From contig JAODAQ010000054.1 in the NCBI GenBank assembly GCA_025463515.1, positions 33,072-97,071 on the forward strand: 64,000 nt of DNA. The letters run 5' to 3'. Shown here piece by piece: positions 34,495 to 45,518 of the stretch. The stretch comes from Rhodoglobus sp. GTDB lineage: Bacteria; Actinomycetota; Actinomycetes; Actinomycetales; Microbacteriaceae. Within the stretch, counting starts at the first letter, position 1, and each line of letters opens with the position of its first letter. The position numbers and the translations under genes are program-made. A model generated the notes under the pieces. That model had not been told where the DNA came from. It worked only from the letters and a program-made list of their open reading frames with translations, and made no database searches.

Positions 34495-35601
34495 ATGAGT
34501 ACAGCAGTGTCCGCCAAGGCCCCGAAGGTCGCGCTCGAATTCGAGTCGAACGACCTCGTGCAGCTCCTTGATCCCGACGGCCGTCGCCTCGCCGACAGCC
34601 ACTACGACCCGTTCGTCGCGGATATCACCGACGACCGGCTCACGGCGCTCTACGAGGACCTCGTCCTCGTGCGCCGCATCGACACCGAGGCCGTCGCCCT
34701 GCAGCGCCAGGGCGAGCTCGCGCTGTGGCCGCCGCTGCTCGGCCAGGAGGCCGCGCAGGTGGGCTCCGCCCGGGCGCTCCGCAAGGACGACTTCGTGTTC
34801 TCGAGCTACCGCGAGAGCGGTGTCGCGTTCTGCCGGGGCATCGAGCTGGTCGACCTCGCCCGCGCGTGGCGGGGGACCTCGGCATCCGGCTGGGACCCGT
34901 ACGCGGTCGGGATGGCCACGCCCGCCGTGATCATCGGCGCGCAGACCCTGCACGCCACGGGCTACGCGCTCGGGTGCGTCAAGGACGGCGTGGACTCGGT
35001 GGCCATCGCGTACTTCGGCGACGGCGCGACGAGCCAGGGCGACGTGAACGAGGCGATGGTGTTCGCCGCGACCTTCCACGCCCCCGTGATCTTCTTCTGC
35101 CAGAACAACCAGTGGGCGATCTCGGAGCCCGTATCGCTGCAGGCAGTTCGGCCCATCGCCGACCGGGCACCCGGGTTCGGCATCCCGAGCGTCCGCGTCG
35201 ACGGCAACGACGTGCTCGCCGTGACCGCGGTCACGCGCGAGGCCCTCGAGCGCGCCCGGAGCGGCGGGGGCGCCACCTTCATCGAGGCGGTGACCTACCG
35301 CATGGGCCCGCACACCACCTCCGACGACCCCTCGCGCTACGTCGACCCGCTGCAGCGGGAGGAGTGGGCGGGCAAGGACCCGCTCGCGCGGCTGGAGAAG
35401 TACCTGCAGCTCTCGGAGGACGAGGCCGCCCGGATCGCCGCGCGCGCCGACGAGGTCGCGAACGACTTCCGCACGGCGTGCAAGAGCATCCAGGACCCGG
35501 AGCCGCTCAGCCTCTTCGACAACGTCTACGCGACGCCGCACTCCGGCCTCGCGCGTCAGCGAAGCCGGTACGCGGCCTACCTCGAGGGGCTCGAGTCATG
35601 A
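34495..35601 (+). CDS. bkdA: Branched-chain 2-oxoacid dehydrogenase E1 component, alpha subunit
   Basis: The 368-residue protein is a thiamine-diphosphate-dependent dehydrogenase subunit. The ThDP motif GDGATSQGDVNEAM (near residue 180) ends in the QNNQWAIS block, and the phosphorylation-loop-like TYRMGPHTTSDDPSRY lies near residue 270. It decarboxylates the oxoacids of leucine, isoleucine and valine. The ATG at 34495 follows GGAG. It overlaps the beta-subunit gene in ATGA. The branched-chain rather than pyruvate assignment rests on the neighbouring leucine-degradation genes and the Mycobacterium bkd synteny. Confidence 0.88.
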   Translation: MSTAVSAKAPKVALEFESNDLVQLLDPDGRRLADSHYDPFVADITDDRLTALYEDLVLVRRIDTEAVALQRQGELALWPPLLGQEAAQVGSARALRKDDFVFSSYRESGVAFCRGIELVDLARAWRGTSASGWDPYAVGMATPAVIIGAQTLHATGYALGCVKDGVDSVAIAYFGDGATSQGDVNEAMVFAATFHAPVIFFCQNNQWAISEPVSLQAVRPIADRAPGFGIPSVRVDGNDVLAVTAVTREALERARSGGGATFIEAVTYRMGPHTTSDDPSRYVDPLQREEWAGKDPLARLEKYLQLSEDEAARIAARADEVANDFRTACKSIQDPEPLSLFDNVYATPHSGLARQRSRYAAYLEGLES

Positions 35602-36596
35602 GCGAGCTGACTCTCTCCAAGGCGATCGGCAGCGGACTGCGCCGCTCGCTCGCCGCCGACGACCGCGTCGTGCTCATGGGCGAGGACATCGGCAAGCTCG
35701 GCGGGGTGTTCCGCGTGACCGACGGGCTCCAGGCCGAGTTCGGCGCGGACCGCGTCATGGACATGCCGCTCGCCGAGTCCGGCATCATCGGGATGGCCGT
35801 GGGGCTCGCCTTCCGCGGCTACCGCCCGGTTGTCGAGATCCAGTTCGACGGCTTCATCTACCCGGGCTTCGACCAGATCGTGGCGCAGGTGGCGAAGCTG
35901 CATGCCCGGACGGGCGGCAAGGTCCGGATGCCGCTGACCATCCGCGTCCCGTTCGGCGGAGGTATCGGCGCGGTCGAGCACCACAGCGAGTCGCCCGAGG
36001 CCTACTTCGCGCACACCGCGGGGCTGCGCGTCGTGAGCTGCTCGAACCCGCAGGACGCCCACACGATGATCCGCCAGGCGATCGCGAGCGACGACCCGGT
36101 GCTGTTCTTCGAGCCGAAGCGGCGGTACTGGATGAAGGGCGAGGTCGACGAGGACTACGACTTCCCGCTCGAGAGCGCGCGGGTGGTGCGCGAGGGCACG
36201 GATGTCACGCTCCTCGCCTACGGACCGCTCGTGCCGACCGCCCTCGACGCCGCCACCGCGGCCTCGGACGAGGGCATCTCGATCGAGGTCGTCGACCTTC
36301 GCTCGCTCTCCCCGCTGGACTACGACACGATCGAGGCGAGCGTGCGCAAGACCGGGCGCGTCGTCATCACCCACGAGGCCGCCGAGTTCGGCGGCGTGGG
36401 CGCGGAGCTCGCGGCGGGCATCACCGACCGCTGCTTCTTCCACCTCGAGGCCGCGCCGCAGCGCGTTGCCGGGTTCGACATCCCGTACCCGCCCTCGAGG
36501 CTCGAGGAGCACTTCCTGCCAGACCTCGACCGGATGCTCGACGCCGTCGACCGCGTGCTCGGCCGCGCCAACTCGCTGACGGGGTGGACGGCATGA
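35598..36596 (+). CDS. bkdB: Branched-chain 2-oxoacid dehydrogenase E1 component, beta subunit
   Basis: The 332-residue protein has the transketolase-type beta-subunit blocks VLMGEDIGKLGGVFRVTDGL near residue 26, DMPLAESGIIGMAVGLAFRG near residue 58, GGGIGAVEHHSESPEAYFAH near residue 122, and the C-terminal transketolase domain (LLAYGPLVPTALDA). It pairs with the alpha subunit to form the E1 active site. It overlaps both neighbours by four bases. Confidence 0.92.
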   Translation: MSELTLSKAIGSGLRRSLAADDRVVLMGEDIGKLGGVFRVTDGLQAEFGADRVMDMPLAESGIIGMAVGLAFRGYRPVVEIQFDGFIYPGFDQIVAQVAKLHARTGGKVRMPLTIRVPFGGGIGAVEHHSESPEAYFAHTAGLRVVSCSNPQDAHTMIRQAIASDDPVLFFEPKRRYWMKGEVDEDYDFPLESARVVREGTDVTLLAYGPLVPTALDAATAASDEGISIEVVDLRSLSPLDYDTIEASVRKTGRVVITHEAAEFGGVGAELAAGITDRCFFHLEAAPQRVAGFDIPYPPSRLEEHFLPDLDRMLDAVDRVLGRANSLTGWTA

Positions 36597-37807
36597 AGGA
36601 CTTCGTGCTGCCCGACCTGGGCGAGGGCCTCACCGAGTCGGAGATCGTGGAGTGGCACGTCGCCGTGGGCGACCGCGTCACCCTCAACCAGACGCTCGCG
36701 GATGTCGAGACCGCCAAGGCGATCGTGCAGCTGCCGTCGCCGTTCGAGGGCGTGATCGGCGCGCTCTACGCCGAGCCAGGCTCGACCGTGCGGGTGGGGG
36801 CGCCGATCGTGGGCTTCGAGTCGGCGGATGCGCCGGCGGCGGTCGCGCGCAACCCCGTGCTCGTCGGGTACGGGGCGCCGGTGGAGACCGGTGACCGGCC
36901 GAAGCGGAAGGCGCGCTCGCTGCCCGCTGCCGCGTCGCCGGAGCAGCCCGTGTTCGTCGCGCCGCGAGGCGCGGCACTCTCCACCCCGCCGGTGCGGAAG
37001 CTCGCGCACGACCTCGGCGTCGACCTCGAACTCGTGCAGGGGACGGGGGAGGGCGGAACTGTCACCCGCGAGGACGTGCGGGCCGCGGCATCCGGGGCGC
37101 CTGTTGCCGTTGTTGCCTCTGCGGCTGGCGACCGGCGGATTCCGATCAAGGGCGTGCGCAAGGCGACCGCGGCGGCGATGGTCGCGAGCGCGTTCACGGC
37201 GCCGCACGTCACCGAGTTCCTGACCGTGGATGTCACGCGCTCGAGCGAGCTCGTCGAGAGGCTGAAGGCTGCCGGCGAGCGGGCCTCGATGCTCGCGGTC
37301 GTGGCCAAGGCGCTGTGCATCGCGGTGTCGCGCAACCCGTCGCTCAACTCGCGGTGGGACGAGACCGACATCGTCGAGTTCGCCGCGGTGAGCCTGGGGA
37401 TCGCCGTGGCGACGCCGCGCGGGCTCATGGTGCCGAACATCCCCGGCGCGCAGGGGTTCACCCTCGGCGCGCTCACGGAGGCGATCGCGGCCCTCGCGGC
37501 GAAGGCCCGCGCGGGCGAGATCACCCCCGCCGAGCTCTCGGGCGGGACGATCTCGATCACCAACGTCGGCGTCTTCGGCGTGGATGCGGGCACGCCGATC
37601 CTCAACCCCGGCGAGGCCGCGATCCTCGCGATGGGCGCGGTACGGCGGCTGCCGTGGGAGTTCGAGGGGCAGGTCGCGCTGCGCGACGTGATGACGCTCA
37701 GCCTCTCGTTCGACCACCGGCTCGTGGACGGCGAGCAGGCGGCCAGGTTCCTCACCGACATCGGCCGCGTGCTCGTGGACCCCGCGACCGTGCTCGCCCT
37801 CGTCTGA
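36593..37807 (+). CDS. bkdC: Branched-chain 2-oxoacid dehydrogenase E2 (dihydrolipoyl acyltransferase)
   Basis: The 404-residue protein has one lipoyl domain (residues 1-76; lipoyl-Lys 42 in DVETAKAIV), an E3/E1-binding domain (about 130-165: STPPVRKLAHDLGVDLELV) and a catalytic domain (about 175-404) with the active-site SFDHRLVDGEQAA. It passes the acyl group from E1 to CoA. The ATG at 36593 overlaps the E1 beta stop; a GTG nine bases earlier is less likely. No E3 gene lies in the window. Confidence 0.92.
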   Translation: MKDFVLPDLGEGLTESEIVEWHVAVGDRVTLNQTLADVETAKAIVQLPSPFEGVIGALYAEPGSTVRVGAPIVGFESADAPAAVARNPVLVGYGAPVETGDRPKRKARSLPAAASPEQPVFVAPRGAALSTPPVRKLAHDLGVDLELVQGTGEGGTVTREDVRAAASGAPVAVVASAAGDRRIPIKGVRKATAAAMVASAFTAPHVTEFLTVDVTRSSELVERLKAAGERASMLAVVAKALCIAVSRNPSLNSRWDETDIVEFAAVSLGIAVATPRGLMVPNIPGAQGFTLGALTEAIAALAAKARAGEITPAELSGGTISITNVGVFGVDAGTPILNPGEAAILAMGAVRRLPWEFEGQVALRDVMTLSLSFDHRLVDGEQAARFLTDIGRVLVDPATVLALV

Positions 37808-38583
37808 TGGCCACGCTCGCCTTCGAGGCCGCCACGGTCGCGGAGAACTACCAGCGGTACCTCGAGCCCGTGCTGTTCGGACCGTGGGCGCACCGGCTCG
37901 TCGCCTACGCGGGAGTGCAGCCGGGCGATGTCGTGCTCGACCTGGCCGCGGGCACGGGAGCCGTCGCGCGGGTCGCGGCGCGCGCCGGAGCGGAAGTGAT
38001 CGCCACCGACTCGAGCGCGCACATGCTCGAGTACGTTCCGGCGGGCATCCGGACCCTCGTGTGCCCGGCGACCTCGCTCGACCTGCCCGACGGCTCCGTC
38101 GACGTGGTGCTGTGCCAGCAGGGGCTGCAGTTCATGACCGACCCGGTGGGCGCGCTCCGTGAGGCGCTGCGGGTGCTGCGGCCGGGCGGGGTTGTCGCCG
38201 TGTCGGTGTGGGCGAACGACGAGCGCCTCGACCCGTTCGACGCTTTCGCCGAGGCACTGCAGCGGGATGCGACGGCCGCGGGCTCCACGCGCACGATCAG
38301 CAACGCGTCAGTGGCGACCACCGTGCACGGCATCGTCGACGACCTGCTCACGGCCGGCGCCGCGGACGTGCGCGCGACCCGGCAGGAGCTCGCGGTGCGC
38401 TGGCCGACCGTGGACTCCGAGATCGCGGGGCTGTTCGGCACGCCGTTCGGGCCGTTCGTGGAGGGGCTGCCGGCCGACCGCCGGGAGCACGTCCTCGACG
38501 ATGTCCGCGAGCGCCTGTCCAGCGACGGGCGCACGGCGACGCACCTCACGACCTCGGTGCTCGGGCGGGGCGTGCGGCGGTAG
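37807..38583 (+). CDS. Class I SAM-dependent methyltransferase
   Basis: The 258-residue protein has motif I VVLDLAAGTGAVARVAARAG near residue 42, motif II-like SLDLPDGSVDVVLCQQGLQF near residue 92, and LREALRVLRPGGVVAVSVW near residue 120. This is typical of Methyltransf_11 enzymes of the UbiE/small-molecule type. Its start overlaps the E2 stop, so it is co-transcribed with the dehydrogenase genes. Its substrate and its relation to leucine catabolism are unknown. Confidence 0.87.
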   Translation: MATLAFEAATVAENYQRYLEPVLFGPWAHRLVAYAGVQPGDVVLDLAAGTGAVARVAARAGAEVIATDSSAHMLEYVPAGIRTLVCPATSLDLPDGSVDVVLCQQGLQFMTDPVGALREALRVLRPGGVVAVSVWANDERLDPFDAFAEALQRDATAAGSTRTISNASVATTVHGIVDDLLTAGAADVRATRQELAVRWPTVDSEIAGLFGTPFGPFVEGLPADRREHVLDDVRERLSSDGRTATHLTTSVLGRGVRR

Positions 38584-38607
38584 CGGGGGCGCGGGATGCC
38601 GTCCGCG

Positions 38608-39192
38608 TCAGGCGCGGAGCGCTGCCGCCGCCATGCGCTCGAGCACCGCGCGCGTCTGTGCTTTCTCAGAGCCCCTCGTGCTGCCGCTGTGGGGAGTGGA
38701 GTTGATCAGGCCGAAGGTCGCGTGCGCCTTCGTGCGGAGGGTCGTGCGCTCGACGCCGGGCTGCAGCTGCCCGAGCACGTCGACCCAGAGCTCCACGTAG
38801 GTGCGCTGCAGGGCGCGGACGTCGTGGCGGTCCGGGTCGGCGAGGCTGTCGAGGTCGCGGTCCTGCACGCGGATGACGTCGGCGTTGGCCAGCGCGAAGT
38901 CCACGTGGAACGCGATGAGGGCGTCGAGGGCAGCCGCGGCATCCGGGGCCTCGTCGACCACGGCGCGGCCGCCGGACGCGAGGCCCTCGCTCACGCCGAC
39001 GAGCAGCGCGCCGAGTACCGCCTGCTTGCCGGCGAAGTGCCGGTAGAACGCCGGGCCGCTGACGCCGACGGCGGCGCCCAGGTCTTCGAGGGAGACGCGG
39101 GCGAAGCCGCGCTCGGCGAAGAGGTGCGCGGCGGCCGCCAGCATGGCAGCGCGGCGGTCGGCCTTCGCGCGGCTGCGGGTGGTGTCGCTCAC
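38608..39192 (-). CDS. TetR family regulator of the carboxylase operon
   Basis: The 194-residue protein has an N-terminal TetR helix-turn-helix (AERGFARVSLEDLGAAVGVS then GPAFYRHFAGKQAVLGALL, residues 25-64) and a helical ligand-binding domain. The GTG start has TAGACT seven bases upstream. Two palindromic sites lie just beyond that box and before the divergent carboxylase operon. It is in the position of Rv2506 in M. tuberculosis, so it probably represses the leucine operon until an acyl-CoA or oxoacid binds. That effector is an inference. Confidence 0.88.
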   Translation of the reverse strand: MSDTTRSRAKADRRAAMLAAAAHLFAERGFARVSLEDLGAAVGVSGPAFYRHFAGKQAVLGALLVGVSEGLASGGRAVVDEAPDAAAALDALIAFHVDFALANADVIRVQDRDLDSLADPDRHDVRALQRTYVELWVDVLGQLQPGVERTTLRTKAHATFGLINSTPHSGSTRGSEKAQTRAVLERMAAAALRA

Positions 39193-39212
39193 GCCCGCCA
39201 GTCTAGACAGTT

Positions 39213-39256
39213 CAGTTAATCAACGCTAACCTAATGACAGTTAATCGCCACTAACT
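39213..39256. promoter_or_regulatory. Two tandem palindromic operators between tetR and the carboxylase operon
   Basis: CAGTTAATC-N4-CTAAC occurs twice, at 39213-39230 and 39238-39255, 25 bp apart. Each is an AGTTA-N8-TAAC(T) inverted repeat, perfect over five bases per arm in the second copy. They lie eight bases from the tetR -10 box and 16 bases before the carboxylase ATG, fitting repression in both directions. Confidence 0.75.
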
Positions 39257-39270
39257 CAGCAAGGTTGTCG

Positions 39271-40830
39271 ATGGAGACCCTCTCGAGCACGGTCGATCCG
39301 TCCAGTGACGGATTCGCCGCGAACGATGCCGCGCACCGTGCCCTCGTCTCCGAGCTGCGCGACCGGCTTGCGACCGCTGCGCTGGGCGGCCCCGAGCGCT
39401 CGAGGGTGCGCCATGTCGAGCGCGGCAAGCTGCTGCCGCGCGACCGCGTGGACGAGCTGCTCGACGAGGGCAGCCCCTTCCTCGAGCTCGCGCCGCTCGC
39501 CGCAACCGGCCTCTACGACGACGAGGCACCGGGAGCCGGCGTGATCGCGGGCATCGGGCTCGTGCACGGCCGCCAGGTGCTCGTGATCTGCAACGACGCG
39601 ACGGTCAAGGGCGGCACCTACTTCCCCATGACGGTCAAGAAGCACCTGCGGGCGCAGGAGGTCGCGCTCGAGAACCGCCTGCCGTGCGTGTACCTCGTCG
39701 ACTCCGGCGGGGCGTACCTCCCGCTGCAGGACGAGGTCTTCCCCGACCGCGAGCACTTCGGCCGCATCTTCTACAACCAGGCCCGGATGTCGGCGCAGGG
39801 CATTGCCCAGGTCGCCTCCGTCATGGGCTCCTGCACCGCTGGTGGGGCCTACGTTCCGGCGATGAGCGACGAGACGATCATCGTGCGCGGACAGGGCACG
39901 ATCTTCCTCGGCGGACCGCCCCTCGTGAAGGCCGCCATCGGCGAAGTAGTGACCGCCGAAGAGCTCGGCGGCGGGGAGCTCCACTCCCGGGTGAGCGGTG
40001 TGACCGACCACCTCGCGGACGACGACCGGCACGCGCTCGGCATCGTGCGCGACATCGTCTCGACGCTGCCGAGGCCCGCGCAGAGCGCCTGGGATGTCGC
40101 GGAAGCCCGCGAACCGGTAGTCGACGAAGCCCAGCTCTACGGCGCGGTGCCCACGGACGTGCAGCAGTCCTACGACGTGCACGAGGTGATCGCGCGGCTG
40201 CTCGACGGCAGCGAGTTCCACGAGTTCAAGCGCGAGTACGGCAAAACCCTGGTCACCGGGTTCGGGCGGCTGCACGGGCATCCGGTCGGTATCGTCGCCA
40301 ACAACGGCGTGCTGTTCAGCGAGTCGGCGCTCAAGGGCGCGCACTTCATCGAGCTGTGCGACCAGCGCGGTATCCCGCTCGTGTTCCTGCAGAACATCTC
40401 CGGCTTCATGGTCGGCCGCGACGCCGAGGCGGGCGGCATCGCCAAGAACGGCGCGAAGATGGTGACGGCCGTCGCGACCACTCGCGTGCCCAAACTCACC
40501 GTCGTGATCGGCGGCTCGTTCGGCGCCGGCAACTACTCGATGTGCGGCCGGGCGTACTCGCCGCGCTTCCTGTGGATGTGGCCGAACGCGCGCATCTCCG
40601 TCATGGGCGGGGCGCAGGCAGCGTCGGTGCTGAGCTCGGTGGGCGATGCCGACCCCGCCACGATCCGCGCGCAGTACGAGACCCAGGGCAGCCCGTACTA
40701 CTCGACCGGCCGTCTCTGGGACGACGGCATCATCGACCCGCTCGACACCCGCCGGGTGCTCGGGCTCGCCCTCGACGTGTGCGCAGCGGTGCCGCTGCCC
40801 GACCCGGCCTTCGGGCTGTTCCGGATGTGA
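39271..40830 (+). CDS. accD1: Acyl-CoA carboxylase beta subunit (methylcrotonoyl-CoA carboxylase type)
   Basis: The 519-residue carboxyltransferase has the N-terminal and C-terminal crotonase-like domains. Landmarks are [20 protein letters not shown] near residue 142, [20 protein letters not shown] near 187, and [19 protein letters not shown] near 412. It transfers carboxyl from biotin to the acyl-CoA; the GGAYLP and [19 protein letters not shown] blocks fit the methylcrotonyl type. The ATG at 39271 follows AAGG; a TTG six bases earlier is possible. It is first in a five-gene operon. Confidence 0.92.
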   Translation: METLSSTVDPSSDGFAANDAAHRALVSELRDRLATAALGGPERSRVRHVERGKLLPRDRVDELLDEGSPFLELAPLAATGLYDDEAPGAGVIAGIGLVHGRQVLVICNDATVKGGTYFPMTVKKHLRAQEVALENRLPCVYLVDSGGAYLPLQDEVFPDREHFGRIFYNQARMSAQGIAQVASVMGSCTAGGAYVPAMSDETIIVRGQGTIFLGGPPLVKAAIGEVVTAEELGGGELHSRVSGVTDHLADDDRHALGIVRDIVSTLPRPAQSAWDVAEAREPVVDEAQLYGAVPTDVQQSYDVHEVIARLLDGSEFHEFKREYGKTLVTGFGRLHGHPVGIVANNGVLFSESALKGAHFIELCDQRGIPLVFLQNISGFMVGRDAEAGGIAKNGAKMVTAVATTRVPKLTVVIGGSFGAGNYSMCGRAYSPRFLWMWPNARISVMGGAQAASVLSSVGDADPATIRAQYETQGSPYYSTGRLWDDGIIDPLDTRRVLGLALDVCAAVPLPDPAFGLFRM

Positions 40831-40836
40831 CCGCGC

Positions 40837-42698
<1,862 letters not shown>

Positions 42699-42702
<4 letters not shown>

Positions 42703-43859
42703 CCATGGTTCTGGATCTCGAGCTCACCGATGCCCAGGAGAAGTTGCGCGCCCAGGTGCGCGACTTCGCCGATACTGTCGTCGCCCCGGCCGCGTACGAG
42801 TACGACACGAAGCGCGAGCTGCCGTACGGCATCATCGCGGCCATGGGCGACATGGGGCTGTTCGGCCTGCCGTTCCCGAAGGAGTACGGGGGACAGGGCC
42901 GCACCTACGTCGACCTCTGCATCGCTATTGAGGAGCTGAGCAGGGCCGACCAGTCGATCGGCGTGACCCTCGAGGCCGGGGTGGGCCTCGGGGCGATGCC
43001 GATCTTCCGCTCCGGGACGGAGGAGCAGCGGCACCGCTGGGTGACGCCGCTCGCGCAGGGGAAGGCTCTCGCGGGCTTCGGGCTGACCGAGGCGGATGCG
43101 GGCTCCGACGCCGCCGGGACGAAGACCACGGCCGTGCTCGAGAACGGGGAGTGGGTGATCAACGGCACGAAGCAGTTCATCACCAACTCGGGCTCCGAGA
43201 TCACGTCGCTGGTGACGGTCACCGCCGTCACGGGCCGCCGCGACAACGGGGCACCTGAGCTCTCGGCCATCATCGTGCCGAGCGGCACCCCGGGCTTCGA
43301 GGTGCTGCCGCCCTACGACAAGGTCGGCTGGCACACCTCAGACACGCACCCGCTCGTCTTCACCGATGTGCGCGTGCCCGAGGAGAACCTCCTGGGCGAG
43401 CGCGGGCGCGGCTTCGCGAACTTCCTGGAGAGCCTGGACGAGGGCCGCGTCGCCTTCTCCGCGCTGTGCACGGGCGCCGCTCAGGGCTGCCTCGAGGAGG
43501 CGATGCGCTACGCGAAGAGCCGCAACGTCTTCGGCCGCTCGATCGGCTCCAACCAGCACATCGCGTTCAAGATCGCCCGGATGCAGGCGCGCGTGCACTC
43601 GGCGCGGCTCGCCACCTACGAGGCCGCCCACCTGCTCGTGGCGGGCAAGCCGTTCAAGCTGGAGGCGAGCCTGGCCAAGATGATCAGCAGCGAGGCCGCC
43701 ATGGACAACGCCCGGGATGCGACGCAGATCTTCGGCGGCTACGGATTCCTCAACGAGAACCCGGTCGCGCGCCACTACCGCGACTCGAAGATCCTGGAGA
43801 TCGGCGAGGGCACCACCGAGGTGCAGCTCATGGTGATCTCGCGGGAGCTGGGCTTCTGA
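42699..43859 (+). CDS. Acyl-CoA dehydrogenase (FadE19-like, branched-chain acyl-CoA)
   Basis: The 386-residue flavoenzyme has the ACAD landmarks [19 protein letters not shown] near residue 125, [15 protein letters not shown] near 160, [18 protein letters not shown] near 280, and [22 protein letters not shown] near 345. It would convert isovaleryl-CoA to methylcrotonyl-CoA ahead of the carboxylase. The IGEGTTEVQ segment near the end keeps the Glu of the MCAD/SCAD type; classical isovaleryl-CoA dehydrogenases have Ala-Gly-Thr here, so a broader branched-chain substrate range is possible. Confidence 0.9.
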
Positions 43860-44323
43860 TGCGCGACGTCGAGCAGCGCGGGCTCTACTACGAGGAGTTC
43901 GACTCGGGCGTGCGCTACCTGCACCGCCCGGGCCGGACGGTCACGGAGGCTGACAACGTGCTGTTCACCACCCTCACGATGAACACGCAGGCACTGCACC
44001 TCGACGCGGCATGGGCGCAGACGCAGCCCTTCGGGCAACGGCTCGTGAACTCGATGCTCACCCTGTCGACGATGGTCGGCAGCTCGGTCGCGCAGCTCAC
44101 CCAGGGCACGATCGTGGGCAACCTCGGGTTCACGGAGGTCGCGTTCCCGCACCCGCTCTTCCACGGCGACACGCTCTACACCGAGACGGAAGTGGTGGAG
44201 AAGCGGCTGTCCGCGTCGCGCCCGGGCCAGGGGATCGTCACGCTCAAGCACACCGGAAAGAACCAGGACGGGGTGGTCGTCGGCGTCGCCACGCGTACTG
44301 CCCTGGTGTGGTGCACCCCGTGA
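43859..44323 (+). CDS. MaoC-family enoyl-CoA hydratase (methylglutaconyl/itaconyl-CoA type)
   Basis: The 154-residue hotdog-fold protein has RTVTEADNVLFTTLTMNTQALHLDAAWA near residue 26 (quoted only by its key residues D32, N41 and H46), then PHPLFHGDTLYTETEVVEK. The (R)-hydratase Asp/His region is recognisable in D32...H46. The equivalent M. tuberculosis Rv2499c hydrates methylglutaconyl-/itaconyl-CoA in the same gene order, which is the basis for the substrate. Its start shares an A with the upstream stop. Confidence 0.83.
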   Translation: MRDVEQRGLYYEEFDSGVRYLHRPGRTVTEADNVLFTTLTMNTQALHLDAAWAQTQPFGQRLVNSMLTLSTMVGSSVAQLTQGTIVGNLGFTEVAFPHPLFHGDTLYTETEVVEKRLSASRPGQGIVTLKHTGKNQDGVVVGVATRTALVWCTP

Positions 44324-45120
44324 CGTTCGACCTCGGCCCCGCCCTGCTGTTCTGCCCCGCGGACCGGCCCGAGCGCTACGCCAAGGCGGCGGCCCGAGCA
44401 GATGCCGTGATCCTCGACCTGGAGGACGCGGTATCCCCGGGCGCCAAGGCGGAGGCTCGCGAGTCGCTCATTGCGCATCCGCTCGACCCTTCTCGGACGA
44501 TCGTGCGCGTCAACCCCGCCGGCACCGACGACCACGAGCTCGATCTCGAAGCGATCGACAGCACTGACTACCGGTACGTGATGCTCGCCAAGACGAGCGG
44601 GGCGCGCGACCTCGAGCGACTGGGCGACTACGACGTGATCGCGCTGTGCGAGACGGCGGCAGGCATCGTCAACGCGGCCGCGATCGCCGCCGTCGACGCG
44701 GTGGTCGGGCTCATGTGGGGCGCGGAAGACCTCGTCGCCTCACTCGGCGGCTCCTCGAGCCGGCACGACGACAGGCGCTACCGGGATGTCGCGGCGCACG
44801 CCCGCTCGACGGTGCTGCTCGCGGCGGGGGCGCACGGCAAGGCCGCCGTCGACTCGGTGTACCTGGACATCCCGGACCTGCCGGGCCTCGCCGCCGAGGC
44901 CGCCGACGCAGCGGCCGTGGGGTTCGCGGCGACCGCGTGCATCCACCCCGACCAGGTGGCGACGATCCGTGCCGCCTACGCGCCGAGCCCCGAGCAGCTC
45001 TCGTTCGCGCGCGAGCTGCTCGCCGCGGCGGAGCACGAGCGCGGGGTGTTCACGTTCCGCGGCCGCATGGTGGATGAGCCCGTGCTCCGGCACGCGCGGA
45101 CGGTGCTAAGCCGGGGTTAG
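44320..45120 (+). CDS. CitE-like beta-hydroxyacyl-CoA lyase (HMG-CoA/citramalyl-CoA lyase type)
   Basis: The 266-residue HpcH/HpaI-fold protein has LLFCPADRPERYAKAAARAD near residue 8, the metal-binding DLEDAVSPGAKAEAR near residue 34, CETAAGIVNAAAIA near residue 107, and IHPDQVATIRAAY near residue 208. By synteny with Rv2498c, it would cleave (R)-HMG-CoA to acetyl-CoA and acetoacetate, and (S)-citramalyl-CoA to acetyl-CoA and pyruvate. The GTG overlaps the MaoC stop. Its last 15 bases overlap the convergent HxlR gene. Confidence 0.85.
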   Translation: MTFDLGPALLFCPADRPERYAKAAARADAVILDLEDAVSPGAKAEARESLIAHPLDPSRTIVRVNPAGTDDHELDLEAIDSTDYRYVMLAKTSGARDLERLGDYDVIALCETAAGIVNAAAIAAVDAVVGLMWGAEDLVASLGGSSSRHDDRRYRDVAAHARSTVLLAAGAHGKAAVDSVYLDIPDLPGLAAEAADAAAVGFAATACIHPDQVATIRAAYAPSPEQLSFARELLAAAEHERGVFTFRGRMVDEPVLRHARTVLSRG

Positions 45121-45465
45121 GATCTCGTCCGCGTTGTCGGCGATCCAGTCCATGAGGGGCAGGAGGCGGGCGGCGAGCTCGCGGCCGCGCTCGGTGAGGC
45201 TGTAGTCGACTCGCGGCGGGATCGTCGGCTGGGCATCCCGGTTCACGAAGCCGTCGAGTTCGAGGGTGCGCAGGGTCTGCGCGAGCATCTTCTCGCTGAC
45301 GCCCTCGACCGTGCGGCGCAGCTCGCCCCAGCGCAGGCCGCGCTCGGCGAGTGCGATGATCACGAGCACGCCCCACTTGCTCGTCACGTGGTCGAGTACG
45401 GTGCGAGACGGGCAGTTGGCGGGAAGGATGCCGTCGGTGAAGCCGTGCGAGTTGCTAACGTCCAT
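45106..45465 (-). CDS. HxlR/DUF24 family regulator (QorR-like)
   Basis: The 119-residue winged-helix regulator has a conserved cysteine (PANCPSRTVLDHVTSKWGVL, Cys18) at the position that senses quinones, diamide or aldehydes in HxlR-family proteins, and the RTVEGVSEKMLAQTLRTLE recognition region. TAAGTT lies six bases before the ATG. It is divergent from a quinone reductase gene, the same pairing as QorR/qor2 in Corynebacterium glutamicum, so it probably represses that gene until quinones oxidise Cys18. Confidence 0.88.
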   Translation of the reverse strand: MDVSNSHGFTDGILPANCPSRTVLDHVTSKWGVLVIIALAERGLRWGELRRTVEGVSEKMLAQTLRTLELDGFVNRDAQPTIPPRVDYSLTERGRELAARLLPLMDWIADNADEILTPA

Positions 45466-45518
45466 GCAAGTAACTTACCAAAAGGTGGGTACCTGCGTAC
45501 AGGAAGTAGACTCGCGGC
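45466..45518. promoter_or_regulatory. HxlR-quinone reductase divergent promoter region
   Basis: Two -10 boxes, AACTTA (45472-45477, TAAGTT on the minus strand) and TAGACT (45507-45512), are each six bases from their ATG. Between them an imperfect inverted repeat, ACTTACC-AAAA-GGTGGGT (45473-45490), overlaps the minus-strand box and could bind the HxlR dimer. Confidence 0.55.
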
